Source of the DNA: Myxococcus stipitatus
GTDB taxonomy: Bacteria > Myxococcota > Myxococcia > Myxococcales > Myxococcaceae
DNA length: 64,000 nucleotides
Assembly: GCF_037414475.1 (NCBI RefSeq)
Contig: NZ_CP147913.1
Span: 8,380,501-8,444,500 of the forward strand
Reading direction: 5' to 3'
Within the stretch, counting starts at the first letter, position 1. Every line of letters begins with the position of its first letter. This document shows positions 1-11,500 of this stretch, piece after piece. The notes under the pieces are model-generated. The model had not been told where the DNA came from. It was given only the letters and a program-made list of their open reading frames with translations, and made no database searches. The translations under genes were made by a program, and so were the position numbers.

Positions 1-504
1 GAGGCTGCGGCCCACGATGACCACGTGCTTGCCGCGCGTGGAGATGTCCTCGCGGCGCAGCATCTCCATGATGCCCGCGGGGGTGCAGGGCACGAAGGCG
101 CGCGGGTCCCCCACGAAGGCCAGGCCCGCGTTCTGCGGGTGGAAGCCGTCCACGTCCTTGTCCGGGTGGATGTGCTCCAGCACGGCCTTGTAGGGGAGGT
201 GCGCGGGGAGGGGCAGCTGCACCAGGATGCCGTGGACCGTGGGGTCGGCGTTGAGCTGGTCGATGGCGGCGAAGAGCGCCTCGGCCGAGACATCCTCTGG
301 CAGGTTGAGCGTCTGCCCCTTCATGCCGAGCGCCTCGCACGCGCGAGTCTTGCTCGACACATAGGCCTGGCTCGCCGGGTTGTTTCCCACGAGCACCACG
401 GAGAGTCCGGGGGTGATGCCCTGGGCCTGGAGGTCCGCCACCTGCTGGGCCATCTCGGCCCGCATCACCCGGCTGATTTCGGTTCCGTCAATGTTCCGCG
501 CCAT
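1..504 (-). CDS. folD: FolD, methylenetetrahydrofolate dehydrogenase/cyclohydrolase (3' end beyond window)
   Basis: Bifunctional cytosolic enzyme of one-carbon metabolism that interconverts 5,10-methylene- and 10-formyl-tetrahydrofolate. The start is the ATG complement at 502-504 (MARNIDGTEI). The visible 168 residues hold the family hallmarks in order: the YVSSK motif with the catalytic lysine, GILVQLPLP, DVDGFHPQNAG and PCTPAG, then the start of the NADP-binding part (GKHVVIVGRS). The C-terminal third is outside the window. It lies 95 bases downstream of ahcY on the same strand, so folate and methyl-cycle genes may be co-transcribed, though a strong hairpin separates them. The identification is very secure. 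Confidence 0.95.
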   Translation of the reverse strand, partial: MARNIDGTEISRVMRAEMAQQVADLQAQGITPGLSVVLVGNNPASQAYVSSKTRACEALGMKGQTLNLPEDVSAEALFAAIDQLNADPTVHGILVQLPLPAHLPYKAVLEHIHPDKDVDGFHPQNAGLAFVGDPRAFVPCTPAGIMEMLRREDISTRGKHVVIVGRSL

Positions 505-557
505 GGGGGCCTCCATACGTCATAAGCCGGAGCTTGCCGCGCTCTTTCTGGGCGGAA

Positions 558-589
558 GCGCCCCCTGGCCGCAAGTGTCCAGGGGGCGT
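558..589 (-). terminator. Hairpin between ahcY and folD
   Basis: A 10-bp perfect inverted repeat (CGCCCCCTGG at 559-568, CCAGGGGGCG at 579-588) with a 10-base loop lies 11 bases after the ahcY stop, read on the minus strand. There is no clear U-tract, so it may terminate or only attenuate transcription into folD. Confidence 0.5.
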
Positions 590-599
590 GGGAGGAGGC

Positions 600-2030
<1,431 letters not shown>

Positions 2031-2121
2031 GGCATGGGCTCCTGATTGAGGTCGCGTGGCGCTTCGTACGAGGGTCCACCGAGCCGAGGCAAGCGTTCTC
2101 ACCCTCGCAAGCTGCGCGTAC

Positions 2122-2190
2122 AGGTGAGTGCCGTTGGGTCCATCTCCTTCGAGCCTGGGGCTTGGGGCCTCGCAACACTCCTCGAAGTCG
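2122..2190 (-). promoter_or_regulatory. SAH riboswitch in the ahcY leader
   Basis: Read on the minus strand this stretch matches the SAH riboswitch core: CGAGGAG..TGC, then CCAGGCTCG, then GGC.CTCA. P1 is a perfect 7-bp stem (CTTCGAG from 2187-2181 with CTCGAAG from 2153-2147). The pseudoknot pairs GAGTG (2180-2176) with CACTC (2130-2126). As I recall, the well-studied Ralstonia element has GAGCG with CGCTC here, so both sides have changed together. It ends about 90 bases before the ahcY ATG. Known members of the class raise ahcY expression when SAH builds up. Recognised by eye; no covariance search was run. Confidence 0.86.
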
Positions 2191-2719
2191 CGGGCGAAAC
2201 TACGGGAAGGCTCGGCGAATTTCAAAGGGAGATTGCCTCCCCGGGGGACGGGCTGACGGCCTCCGGACGCCTACAGGGTGGCCGCCGGTGGGAGACGCGT
2301 TCTCCGGCCGGAAGGGGCGCGCCAGCCCGCCAGGCCCGCCGGGAAGTGGGCTCCGTGCGAGCGGGATGCCCGCAGCCCGCCATGCGGGGACGCCCCGCGG
2401 GCAGGTCCCCGGCTGGCACCGGGGAACGTGGCAATCATTAACAATAATTGACGGCGGGGCGCCGTGTGTCCAATGCATTGCATTCGGGAGTCCATCTTCG
2501 TGGTGTGACGTCGGTTTTTGCGTCATGCGGGTCGCGGCGCAAATCCTGCGCGCGCATCGGTCGCGGTGTTTTCCGGTGGGTCTGTTCTGGGATGTACGGT
2601 GTGGCGCTGTGGGATGTGAAAATGTATGGGATTGTTTGTCGGGGAGGTGTAGAGAGCGCGGGCGTCGTCAGGGGTTCCCGCGTTTTGTGTGCTTTTGAAG
2701 GTTGGCTGCGAGGCACGGA
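2191..2719. other. Intergenic region between ahcY and the PKS operon
   Basis: It must hold the promoters of ahcY (minus) and of the PKS operon (plus). I see no supported gene. The left part is very GC-rich; from about 2430 it becomes AT-richer. A perfect stem-loop lies at 2406-2425 (TCCCCGG, six-base loop, CCGGGGA). A perfect 10-base palindrome CAATGCATTG lies at 2471-2480 and could be an operator. A TTGACG at 2448-2453 resembles a -35 element but lacks a good -10 partner. None of these is strong enough to place the promoter. Confidence 0.5.
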
Positions 2720-5700
2720 ATGGATGAGGGTGGGTGTAGCGCCGAGCTGGACGGCGGCGAGTGGATGGCCATCATCGGTCTGTCCTGTCGGCCCCGTGCG
2801 GCTCTGCGTGATGTCGAGGATTTCGATGGCCACTTCTTCGGTGTCTCTCCCAAGGACGTCAGCAGGCTCCATCCGCGACAGCGGTTGATGCTCGAGCTGT
2901 CGTGGGAGGCCCTGGAAGACGCGGGGATTGCGCCCCGGTCCCTGCGCGGCTCCCGCACGGGCGTATTCACAGGCGTCACCCAGAGAGACTCAGCGGGCCT
3001 TCAATTTTATTCAGACAGTCAGGGGGGCGTGGGGGGCTGTGTCGCCCGCTGTGTCTCCTATTGTCTGGGCTTTGCGGGCCCAAGCCTTGTCATTGACACG
3101 ACCCGCGAATCCTCGCTGTTGGCGCTGGATGAAGCCTGTCGCAGTTTGCGCGCGGGCGCGACGAGCCTGGCGCTCGTGGGGTGCATCCCGGTCCATGGAG
3201 GGGAGGACGCTGGGGTCCTCGTGCTCAAGCCATTGTCGCGAGCGCTCGCGGCGGGTGACTCCATCCGCTGTGTCGTCCGGGAAGGCACGCTGGACGGCGG
3301 GGAGGTGGACGGGGTGCCGCTGGACGACGGGGCCGGATTCGCGGGGCTCGTCCAGCGAGCGCTCGCCCTCCAAGACCCGGGGCATCCGCGCCGCGAGCCG
3401 CCGAAGCACTTCGACGCGCCGCGCTCCCTGATGCGGACGGCGCTCGCCGCGTGGCCAGCACCCGAGTCCTCCAGGCGGGCGGGCCGCCGCTGCCACATCT
3501 TCGTCAAGGACCACCCTCTCCCCTCCTATCCGGTGCGGGTGCGCCAGCAGGAGCAGCCGCCTCCTCCCAAGGTGGCCTTCGTCTTCGCTGGCGCGGGATC
3601 GGCCTGGTGGGGAATGGCTCGGGAGCTGATGGGCTCCGAGCCCGTCTTCCGCTCCTGCTTCCAGTCCTGTGACGCGGCGTTCCGGACGATAGGTGGGTGG
3701 TCGCTCGTGGAGGCGCTCTTCGCGCCCCTGTCCCGGTCGGGACTGGCTCGGGGGGCGGTGCAGCTCCCGGTGGTCCTGGGGATCCAGATTTCGCTCGCGG
3801 CGCTGTGGCGGGACTGGGGCATCGAGCCTGGCGCGGTGATGGGCTTCAGCGCCGGCGAGTGGGCGGCGGCGCATGTGGCGGGGATTCTGTCCTTGGAGGA
3901 GGCCTTCGCGCTCGCGCATCACTTCCTCCAGGTGCTGCGCGACGTCTTCGGTGGCGCGGGCATGGCCGTGGTGGGGTTGCCGGCCGCCCAGGTGGCGCAT
4001 CGCCTTGGGGCCTTCTCGGGCCGTGTCGCGATTGCCTCCGAGAACAGCCCGGTCTCCACGGGGATTGGAGGCGAGCCCGCGGCGCTCCAGGCGCTCACCG
4101 AGCAGTGGCGGGCCGAAGGGGTCTTCGCCCGGATGGTGGACATCGACGTCTATGGCCACATCCCCCAGGTCGAGCCGCTCATGGCGCACTACCTCCGGGA
4201 GTGTCCGGCGCTGAAGCCCCTGCCTGGGCGAATCCCCATGCTCTCCACGGTGACGGGCGCCATCGCGGATGGCCCTTCGATGGGGCCGTCCTATTGGGCC
4301 GACCACATTCGCAAGCCCGTGCGTTTCTCCTCCGCCGTGCAGGCGCTGCTCGAGTCCGGACACGAGGTGTTCCTCGACGTCAATCCGCACCCCATCCACG
4401 CGCGCTCGGTCGAGGAGCACTTCGCCGGCCGTCCGGGCGGGGCGTGTGTCATCGCGAGCATGCTTCGGGGGGAGGACGCCCAGGTCACGCTGCACCGAGC
4501 GCTCACGGCCCTCCTCGAAAAGGGGTGCGTGGCTCGCGAGGAGCGCGTCGTCCCGCTCTCGCACGTGCCGGCCGCCCTTGAGGGGCCCGCCGAGTTGTTC
4601 GTCCTTTCGTCGAGGACCGAGCAGATGCTTCGCGAACAGGCCCGGCGCGTCGCCGAACAGCTCCGCGAGCAGGACGGCGCTTCGCTGTTGGATCTCTGCT
4701 TCACGGCGGCCCTGGGGCGCGACCACCACGAGCACCGGTTGGCCCTGGTGGCGAGCTCGCGGCGCTCCCTGGCCGAGGGCCTGGCGGCGTTCGCGCGGCG
4801 GGAGTCCCTCCCGATTCCGTCGGCCCAGGGGGTGGTTCGCCCGGGTTCGTCCGTCCGTGTGGGCTTCGTGTTCCCAGGTCAGGAGTGCTTCCCGCTCGGC
4901 CAGAGTGCCGCGTTGCTGGAGGAGCCTTGCTTCAGGGAGTGCTTCGAGCGCTGCGAGTGGAGCCTGCGTTCGCTGACCGGCGCATCGCTCATCCAGTCGC
5001 TTCAGTCCGGGCAGGTCCAGCCCGACGTCGGGCCGCCGCTGCTCTTCGCGTTCCAGGTGTCGCTCGCCGCGCTCTGGTCCGCGTGGGGCATTCATCCCGA
5101 TGGCGTGGTGGGGCAGGGCGTGGGCGAAGTCAGCGCGGCCCACGTCGCGGGGGGGCTGTCGCTCGAGGATGGCATGGCGCTCGTGGTGGGCCACGCGCGC
5201 GCCCGGGCCTCCCTGGCGCCGTCGGTGCCTCTGTATTCAGCACGGCGCGGAGGCCGTCTCCGCGCGGCGGACCTCGACCCGGTCCACTGGCGGGAATGCC
5301 TCGGGGGGCAGCGGACCGTGTTCGAGTCGGCCGTCGAGGCGATGCTCGCGGATGGCCTTCGTGCCTTCGTGGAGCTGGCTCCGCGTCCGGTGCTTTCGCA
5401 CGCCCTGCGTCGCCTGATGGATGCCTCGGGCCTCGCGGAGGGCAGGACCGCCGTGTGCTCCGCGCACCGGGACGGGCCGCCTCGCGGCGTGCTGCTGGAG
5501 ACGTTGGGGATGCTCCACACGCTGGGGCGCGAGCCCCGGTGGAAGGGGCTCTTCTCCAAGGGGGGACGTATGACCAAGCTGCCGCCGCAAGTCTGGCGAA
5601 GTGAACACCAGGGCTTCCACGCCGCGCGAGGACCGGAGTCTGGCGCTCCCTCCACGCCTCCACCGGCGACCACGGCGGTCCGCTCCGCGGGAAGGGTGGA

Positions 5701-8521
5701 GCCCATCGCCGTGGTGGGGATGTCGTGCCGGCTGCCGGGCGGAGTCCGCAGTCCAGAGGACTTCTGGCGCTTGCTCTCCGAGGGTGGGAACGCGGTGCGC
5801 GAGGTCCCCCCCGACCGATGGAACCTGGAGGCCTGGTACGACGCCGACCCCGAGGCACCGGGGAAGATGTACTCGAGGCACGGCGGGTTCCTCGATGACG
5901 TGGATGCCTTCGACGCGTCCTTCTTCGGCGTCTCGAGGGTGGAAGCCCGGTCGATGGACCCGCAGCAGCGGATGTTGCTGGAGCTGAGCTGGGAGGCACT
6001 GGAGAGCGCGGGGTTGGCGGTGGAGCGGCTTCAGGGGTCCGCCACGGGCGTGTTCGTCGGCATCTGCTTGAGCGACTACGCGCACCTGGAGCTCCACGCG
6101 AGGGACCCGCGTGGCATCAACGCCTACTCGGGCTCTGGGAGTGTCCACAGTGTCGCGGCGGGTCGAATCGCCTACGCCCTGGGCCTGGAGGGGCCCGCGG
6201 TCGCCGTCGACACGGCGTGCTCCTCCTCCCTCGTCGCCGCCCATCTGGCATGCCAGAGCCTGCGGGAAGGGGAGTGTGACCTCGCGCTCGTGGGCGGCGC
6301 GAGCCTCCTGTTGTCGCCGCGGATGTCGGTCTACTTCTCCAAGCTCCGGGTCCTGTCGGCCGATGGCGCCTGCCGGGCCTTTGACCACGCGGCGAGCGGC
6401 TATGTCCGGGGCGAAGGGGCGGGCGTCGTGGTCCTCAAGCGCCTGTCGGACGCCCTCATGGAAGGGGCTCCCATCCTGGGGGTGCTGCGAGGCTCGGCTG
6501 TCAGTCAGGGAGGTCGCTCCAACGGGCTCACGGCCCCCAGCGGTCCCTCGCAGGCGCGTGTCATCGAGCGCGCGCTCCGGCAGGGCGGTGTCGCGCCTCT
6601 CGAGGTCGGCTACGTCGAGGCCCATGGGACGGGGACCTCCCTGGGGGACGCCATCGAGGTGGAGTCCCTCGCCTCGGTGCTGGGCCAGGGGCGTCCTCGC
6701 TCGGCGCCCCTGTGGCTGGGGTCGGTGAAGACGAACCTTGGACACCTTGAAGGCTCGGCGGGCATCGCCAGCCTGCTCAAGGTTCTCCTCGCGTTGCGGC
6801 ACCGGGCGCTGCCGAAGAACCTGCACTTCGACACACCCAGCCCATACATCCCCTGGTCCGAGATTCCCATCCAGGTGGTCACGGAGCTGCGTGAGTGGCA
6901 GGTCCCTCCGGGCGGCCGGCGAGTGGCCGGCGTCAGTGCCTTCGGGTTCAGCGGGACGAACGCGCACCTCGTCGTCGAGGAGGCGCCGCCGTGTCCCCGC
7001 CGGGCCGAGGTCTCCGAGGACGCGGAACGTCCGGAGTTGCTGGTCCTCTCCGCGAGAGACCCCGAGGCCCTGCGGGAGTCCGCCGAGCGCTTCCACGCGA
7101 TGCTCATGGAGCGGGATGGGCCGATGCGAGACGTGTGCTACTCGGCGAGCTGTCGTCGGAGCCACCATGAGCATCGGCTCGCCGTGGTGGCTCGTTCCAG
7201 GAGTGAGGCAGCAGAAGCCCTCGACGCCTTTCGCCGTGGGCCACCCCCCGCGAAGGCGCACGTTGGCTTCGCGCCTCCAGGGGACTCTCCAGGGGTTGTC
7301 TTCCTGTTCAATGGCTTGGGAGCACCGTGGAGTGACGCGGGTTGGAAGCGCCTCGAAGAGGAGCCGGCCTTCCGCGAGTCCCTGCGGTCCGTGGATGAGG
7401 TGCTCACGCGCCTCTCGGGCCAGTCGATTCTCGAGGAGCCTGGCCGCGAGCCTCCGCGTCCTGAGGGGACGTGCCTCTCAGGACCCGCGCACCTCGCCCT
7501 GCAACTGTCGCTCGTGGCGCTGCTTCGCTCCTGGGGCATCGAACCGGGCGCCGTGCTGGGTGTCGGCCTGGGGGAGGTGGCGGCGGCGTATGTGGCGGGA
7601 GTGCTCTCGCTCGAGGACGCGGTGCGCCTCTGCCTGGCTGACGATGCGGCGGGGGCGAAGGAGGTGAGCGCCCGACTGCCGGTGCTCCCCATCTACTCGT
7701 CGGTCCGCGGCGCGCGCGCGGTGGTGGGGGACTTCGAAGAGGACCATTGGAAGCGCGACATGCATTCGCCCGCGCGCCTCGAGTCCGCGCTCGAGGCCGT
7801 GGCGGGAGATGGGCACACGCTCTTCGTCGAGCTGGGCTCCGAAGCGTCCCTGTCGTCCGTTGTCCAGGCGTGTCTCCAGCGACAGGGGAAGCGCGCGACG
7901 GTGCTGACGGCGCTGCGGCGCGGTGAGCCCGAGCGCCGCTCCCTGCTCTCGGTGTTGGGGGGCTTGTTCGTCGAGGGTGTCTCGCCCGAGTGGGCCCGGC
8001 TCTTCCCAGAGGGGGGCGCGTGGGTGCCCCTTCCGTCGTACCCGTGGCGCAAGGAGCGCTACTGGGTTTCGACCCCCGAGCCCGAGCTCCCCGTGCCCAT
8101 GCAGGAGGAACGCGGCCTTGCGCCTGCCGTGCTGGCCGGGCTCGTGGCCGCGGCGCCAGAGGCAGTGCGTCTGGAGCCCGCGGTGCTTCCTCCGCTCCAT
8201 GAACTGGTCCAACTGCCCCCCGAGCAGCGTCGCGCATGCGTCGAGACCTTTCTGCGTGGAGAGGTCGCCACGCTCCTGGAGCTCTCGGGGGACCTGCCCG
8301 ATGGGCGGCAGCCGCTCGTGCGCTTCGGCTTCGACTCCCTCATGGGGATGAAGCTCAAGGCCCGGCTGGCACAGACGCTGGGTTTGACGGTGTCCGCCGT
8401 GCTGCTCCTGAGCGGGATGAGCCTGGATGGGCTCGTGAAGCTCGCCCTCGAAAACCTCGATGCCTTGCCGCCTCGTCCCGAGGTGGCCACCAACGACTCC
8501 ATGGAGGAGTTCCGATTTTGA
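2720..8521 (+). CDS. melB: Starter PKS: KS(vestigial)-AT-AT(truncated)-KS-AT(truncated)-ACP
   Basis: First protein of the assembly line, 1933 residues; the symbol rests on position and pathway, not an alignment. Order seen: a shortened ketosynthase remnant (about 11-270) with TTRESS where TACSSS should be; a full acyltransferase AT1 (about 284-600) with nucleophile S377 in GFSAGEW and YGHI at 478-481 at the substrate motif; a KS-AT linker and truncated AT (712-920) with Gly at 800; a complete KS (994-1420) with C1167, H1302 and H1342; a second truncated AT (1525-1760) with Gly at 1616; and an ACP with S1873 in GFDSLMG. No KR, DH or ER. With one competent AT and one ACP it most likely loads a short acyl starter for MelC. 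The C-terminus is the acidic tail MEEFRF. ATG 2720 was preferred to TTG 2702 because GAGG precedes it. Confidence 0.88.
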   Translation: MDEGGCSAELDGGEWMAIIGLSCRPRAALRDVEDFDGHFFGVSPKDVSRLHPRQRLMLELSWEALEDAGIAPRSLRGSRTGVFTGVTQRDSAGLQFYSDSQGGVGGCVARCVSYCLGFAGPSLVIDTTRESSLLALDEACRSLRAGATSLALVGCIPVHGGEDAGVLVLKPLSRALAAGDSIRCVVREGTLDGGEVDGVPLDDGAGFAGLVQRALALQDPGHPRREPPKHFDAPRSLMRTALAAWPAPESSRRAGRRCHIFVKDHPLPSYPVRVRQQEQPPPPKVAFVFAGAGSAWWGMARELMGSEPVFRSCFQSCDAAFRTIGGWSLVEALFAPLSRSGLARGAVQLPVVLGIQISLAALWRDWGIEPGAVMGFSAGEWAAAHVAGILSLEEAFALAHHFLQVLRDVFGGAGMAVVGLPAAQVAHRLGAFSGRVAIASENSPVSTGIGGEPAALQALTEQWRAEGVFARMVDIDVYGHIPQVEPLMAHYLRECPALKPLPGRIPMLSTVTGAIADGPSMGPSYWADHIRKPVRFSSAVQALLESGHEVFLDVNPHPIHARSVEEHFAGRPGGACVIASMLRGEDAQVTLHRALTALLEKGCVAREERVVPLSHVPAALEGPAELFVLSSRTEQMLREQARRVAEQLREQDGASLLDLCFTAALGRDHHEHRLALVASSRRSLAEGLAAFARRESLPIPSAQGVVRPGSSVRVGFVFPGQECFPLGQSAALLEEPCFRECFERCEWSLRSLTGASLIQSLQSGQVQPDVGPPLLFAFQVSLAALWSAWGIHPDGVVGQGVGEVSAAHVAGGLSLEDGMALVVGHARARASLAPSVPLYSARRGGRLRAADLDPVHWRECLGGQRTVFESAVEAMLADGLRAFVELAPRPVLSHALRRLMDASGLAEGRTAVCSAHRDGPPRGVLLETLGMLHTLGREPRWKGLFSKGGRMTKLPPQVWRSEHQGFHAARGPESGAPSTPPPATTAVRSAGRVEPIAVVGMSCRLPGGVRSPEDFWRLLSEGGNAVREVPPDRWNLEAWYDADPEAPGKMYSRHGGFLDDVDAFDASFFGVSRVEARSMDPQQRMLLELSWEALESAGLAVERLQGSATGVFVGICLSDYAHLELHARDPRGINAYSGSGSVHSVAAGRIAYALGLEGPAVAVDTACSSSLVAAHLACQSLREGECDLALVGGASLLLSPRMSVYFSKLRVLSADGACRAFDHAASGYVRGEGAGVVVLKRLSDALMEGAPILGVLRGSAVSQGGRSNGLTAPSGPSQARVIERALRQGGVAPLEVGYVEAHGTGTSLGDAIEVESLASVLGQGRPRSAPLWLGSVKTNLGHLEGSAGIASLLKVLLALRHRALPKNLHFDTPSPYIPWSEIPIQVVTELREWQVPPGGRRVAGVSAFGFSGTNAHLVVEEAPPCPRRAEVSEDAERPELLVLSARDPEALRESAERFHAMLMERDGPMRDVCYSASCRRSHHEHRLAVVARSRSEAAEALDAFRRGPPPAKAHVGFAPPGDSPGVVFLFNGLGAPWSDAGWKRLEEEPAFRESLRSVDEVLTRLSGQSILEEPGREPPRPEGTCLSGPAHLALQLSLVALLRSWGIEPGAVLGVGLGEVAAAYVAGVLSLEDAVRLCLADDAAGAKEVSARLPVLPIYSSVRGARAVVGDFEEDHWKRDMHSPARLESALEAVAGDGHTLFVELGSEASLSSVVQACLQRQGKRATVLTALRRGEPERRSLLSVLGGLFVEGVSPEWARLFPEGGAWVPLPSYPWRKERYWVSTPEPELPVPMQEERGLAPAVLAGLVAAAPEAVRLEPAVLPPLHELVQLPPEQRRACVETFLRGEVATLLELSGDLPDGRQPLVRFGFDSLMGMKLKARLAQTLGLTVSAVLLLSGMSLDGLVKLALENLDALPPRPEVATNDSMEEFRF

Positions 8522-11500
8522 ATGCCACCGAACTCATTTCAGAGCTGGTGCGGTTGGGTGTGGAGCTCAATGTCGAGGACGAGCACCTGCGCATCCGCGC
8601 CGCGCGCAACGTCATCACCCCGGAGCTCCAGAAGCACATCGCGGCCAGGAAGGACGAGATACTGGCAGCGCTCCGTGGGCGGCAGCCTCGCGCAGACGTC
8701 TCTCACGAGCCCTTTCCCCTGACGGACCTCCAGGAGGCCTACCTGGTGGGCCATGGCACCGACTTCGGCGTCGGGGGTGTCTCCTGTCACCTGTACCACG
8801 AGTTCGACGGACAGGGCTTGGACCTCGAGCGGCTGTCGCGCGCCTGGCAGCGCCTCATCGACCTGCACCCCATGTTGCGCTCGGTGGTGCTCCCCTCGGG
8901 TGAACAGCGCGTGCTGGAGAGCGTACCGCCGTTCTCCATGCCGGTGCTGGACCTGCGTGAGCAGCCGCCGGAGGTGGTGGAGGCGAAGCTCGCCGAGGTC
9001 CGCCGGGAGCTGTCGAACCGCTCCACGCCCCCTGGCCACTGGCCCACCTTCGAGCTGCGCGCGACGCTCCTCGACGCGGGCAGGGCGCGCATCCACGTCG
9101 ACCTCGATGCCATCACGATGGACGCCGCCTCCATGATGGCCCTCTCCGACGAATGGCGCGCGCTCTACGCCGAGCCGGACCGGCGCCTGGAGCCGGTGCC
9201 CGTGACGTTCCGGGACCACGTCCTCGCCGAGCGAGCCTCGCGGGAGACGCGCGGCTACCTGCGCGCGGAGGCGTACTGGACCTCTCGCCTCGAGGTCCTT
9301 CCCGACGCGCCGGTGCTGCCGCTGGCCACCTCGCCGGAGCACCTGGTCCGGCCCGCGTTCCGGCGTCTGCGCGGTGGCCTGGATGCGCGCCGCTGGGCGT
9401 TGTTGAAGGAGCGCGCCGCGGAGGCGGGGCTCACGCGCTCAGGCGTGGTCTGCGCGGCGTTCGCGGAGGTGCTCGCCGCGTGGAGCGAGAGCCGGCGCTT
9501 CTGCCTCAACCTCACGCTCTTCCAGCGTCCGCTCATCCATCCGGCCATCGACAAGGTGGTGGGGGACTTCACGACGAACGTGCTGTTGGAGGTGGATGGA
9601 AAGGGCACGACGTTCCGCCAGCGGGCGGTGGCGCTTCGGGACCAGCTCGCCCGGGATATCGAGCACGTGGAGTTCAGCGGCGTGCGAGTGATGCGCGAGC
9701 GCGCGCGGCGCGGGGAGGGGAGCGGAGGGCTGATGCCCATCGTCTTCACGAGCCTGTTGGGGCATCGCTCCGCCAAGGCGGAGGGGGGCCTGCTCTTTGG
9801 CTGGTTGGGCAGGCAGGTCCACGCCATCTCCCAGACGCCGCAGGTGTGGCTCGACCACCAAGTGCTCGAGGACGACGGCATGCTCCGCTTCTCCTGGGAC
9901 AGCCCGGAGGGGCTCTTCCCAGAGGGGTTGCTCGAGGATGCCTTCCGCGCGCAGGAGGCCTTGCTCGCCCGGCTCGCGGACGACGTCGCGGCGTGGGACG
10001 AGTCCGCGCCCGTGCGGCTCCCCCTGGAGCAGGCCGCGCGGCGTGAGTCCTTCAACGCCACGGCGGCGCCCATCCCTCAAACCCGGCTGGATGACCTCTT
10101 CCTCGCGCAGGCGGAGCGCGCGCCGGAGCGCGTGGCGGTGGTGGGTGAAGGACGCTCGTTGACCTATGCCCAGGTCCGAGGGCAGGCGGGGGCGTTGGCC
10201 GGACATCTGATGGAGCTGGGAGCCCGGCCCGATGAGCTGGTGGCCGTGGTGCTGGAGAAAGGCTGGCGTCAGGTCGTCGCCGTGCTGGGCATCCACCTGG
10301 CGGGCTCCGCGTATCTCCCCATCGAGCCCTCGCTCCCGGAGGAACGCCGCCGGTTGTTGCTGTTGGAGGGGCGGGTCCGCGTCGTGGTGACGGACGCCTC
10401 GCGCGCCGAGAGCCTCGCGTGGCCCGAGGGGGTACGGGTCGTGACGCTTCCAGACTCTGCGGAGCGCTGGCCTTTGCGCCCCCCGTCGCGGTCGGCTTCG
10501 GAGCTGGCGTACTGCATCTACACGTCGGGTTCGACGGGGCGTCCCAAGGGCGTGATGATGGAGCATCGCGCCGCGGCGAACACGCTGCTGGACATCAACG
10601 CGCGCTTCAAGGTCGGCCCGGAGGACCGCGTCTTCGGGTTGTCGTCCCTGGGCTTCGACCTCTCGGTCTACGACATCTTCGGAAGCCTCGCCGCGGGCGC
10701 GGCGCTCGTGCTGCCGCGGCCCGAGGCCACCTGGGAGCCCGCCAGTTGGATCGGGTGGCTGCGAGAGCACCGGGTGACCGTGTGGAATTCGGTCCCCACG
10801 TTGATGGAGATGCTGGTGGACCTGCTCGAGTCGCGGGGGGAGCGGCTGCCGGACTCCCTGCGGTTGGTGCTGCTCAGCGGCGACTGGATTCCCATCACCT
10901 TGCCGGACCGCATCCGGGCGCTGTCCAGTGAGGTGCGCGTCATCAGCCTGGGAGGCGCGACGGAGGGCGCTGTCTGGTCGATTCTCCATCCCATCCACAA
11001 GGTGGAGCGGTCGGCGCGCAGCATCCTCTATGGCCGCCCCATGGCCAACCAGCGCTTCCACGTGCTGGACGAGTCCCTGGCTCCACGGCCCGAGCATGTC
11101 CCAGGGGACCTCTACATCGGCGGCGCGGGACTGGCTCGCGGCTACTTCAACGACGAGGCGCGGACCCGCGAGCGTTTCATCGAACATCCGCTCACGGGCG
11201 AGCGCCTCTATTGGACCGGAGACCTGGGCCGTTTCATGCCCGGTGGGGACATCGAGTTCCTTGGCCGCAAGGACTTCCAGGTGAAGGTGGGCGGGCACCG
11301 CATCGAGCTGGGGGAAATCGAAGCCGCGCTCCTCAAGCACCCCTCGCTGCGAGACGCCGTGGTGGCCGCCCCGGGTGAGCGGACGCTGCGAAGGCTCGTC
11401 GCATACGTCGTCCCCGCGGCCGGACAGAGCACGCCCTCGGATGAAGTGCTGCGCCGGTTCTTGGGCGAGACCCTGCCTCACTACATGGTCCCCGGCGTCT

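Noticed and set aside
2031..2225. N-terminal extension of ahcY to 2225
   Set aside because: The 65 extra codons cover the riboswitch and resemble no hydrolase; AGGAG precedes the ATG at 2030.
2413..2432. TGGCAC...GTGGCA as a sigma-54 promoter before melB
   Set aside because: The GG to GC spacing is 16 rather than 11 bases, so the element does not fit.
8236..8517. Earlier in-frame start for melC inside melB
   Set aside because: The TubC-type docking domain starts at NATELI and TTG 8518 has an ideal Shine-Dalgarno; the upstream part lies within the ACP gene.
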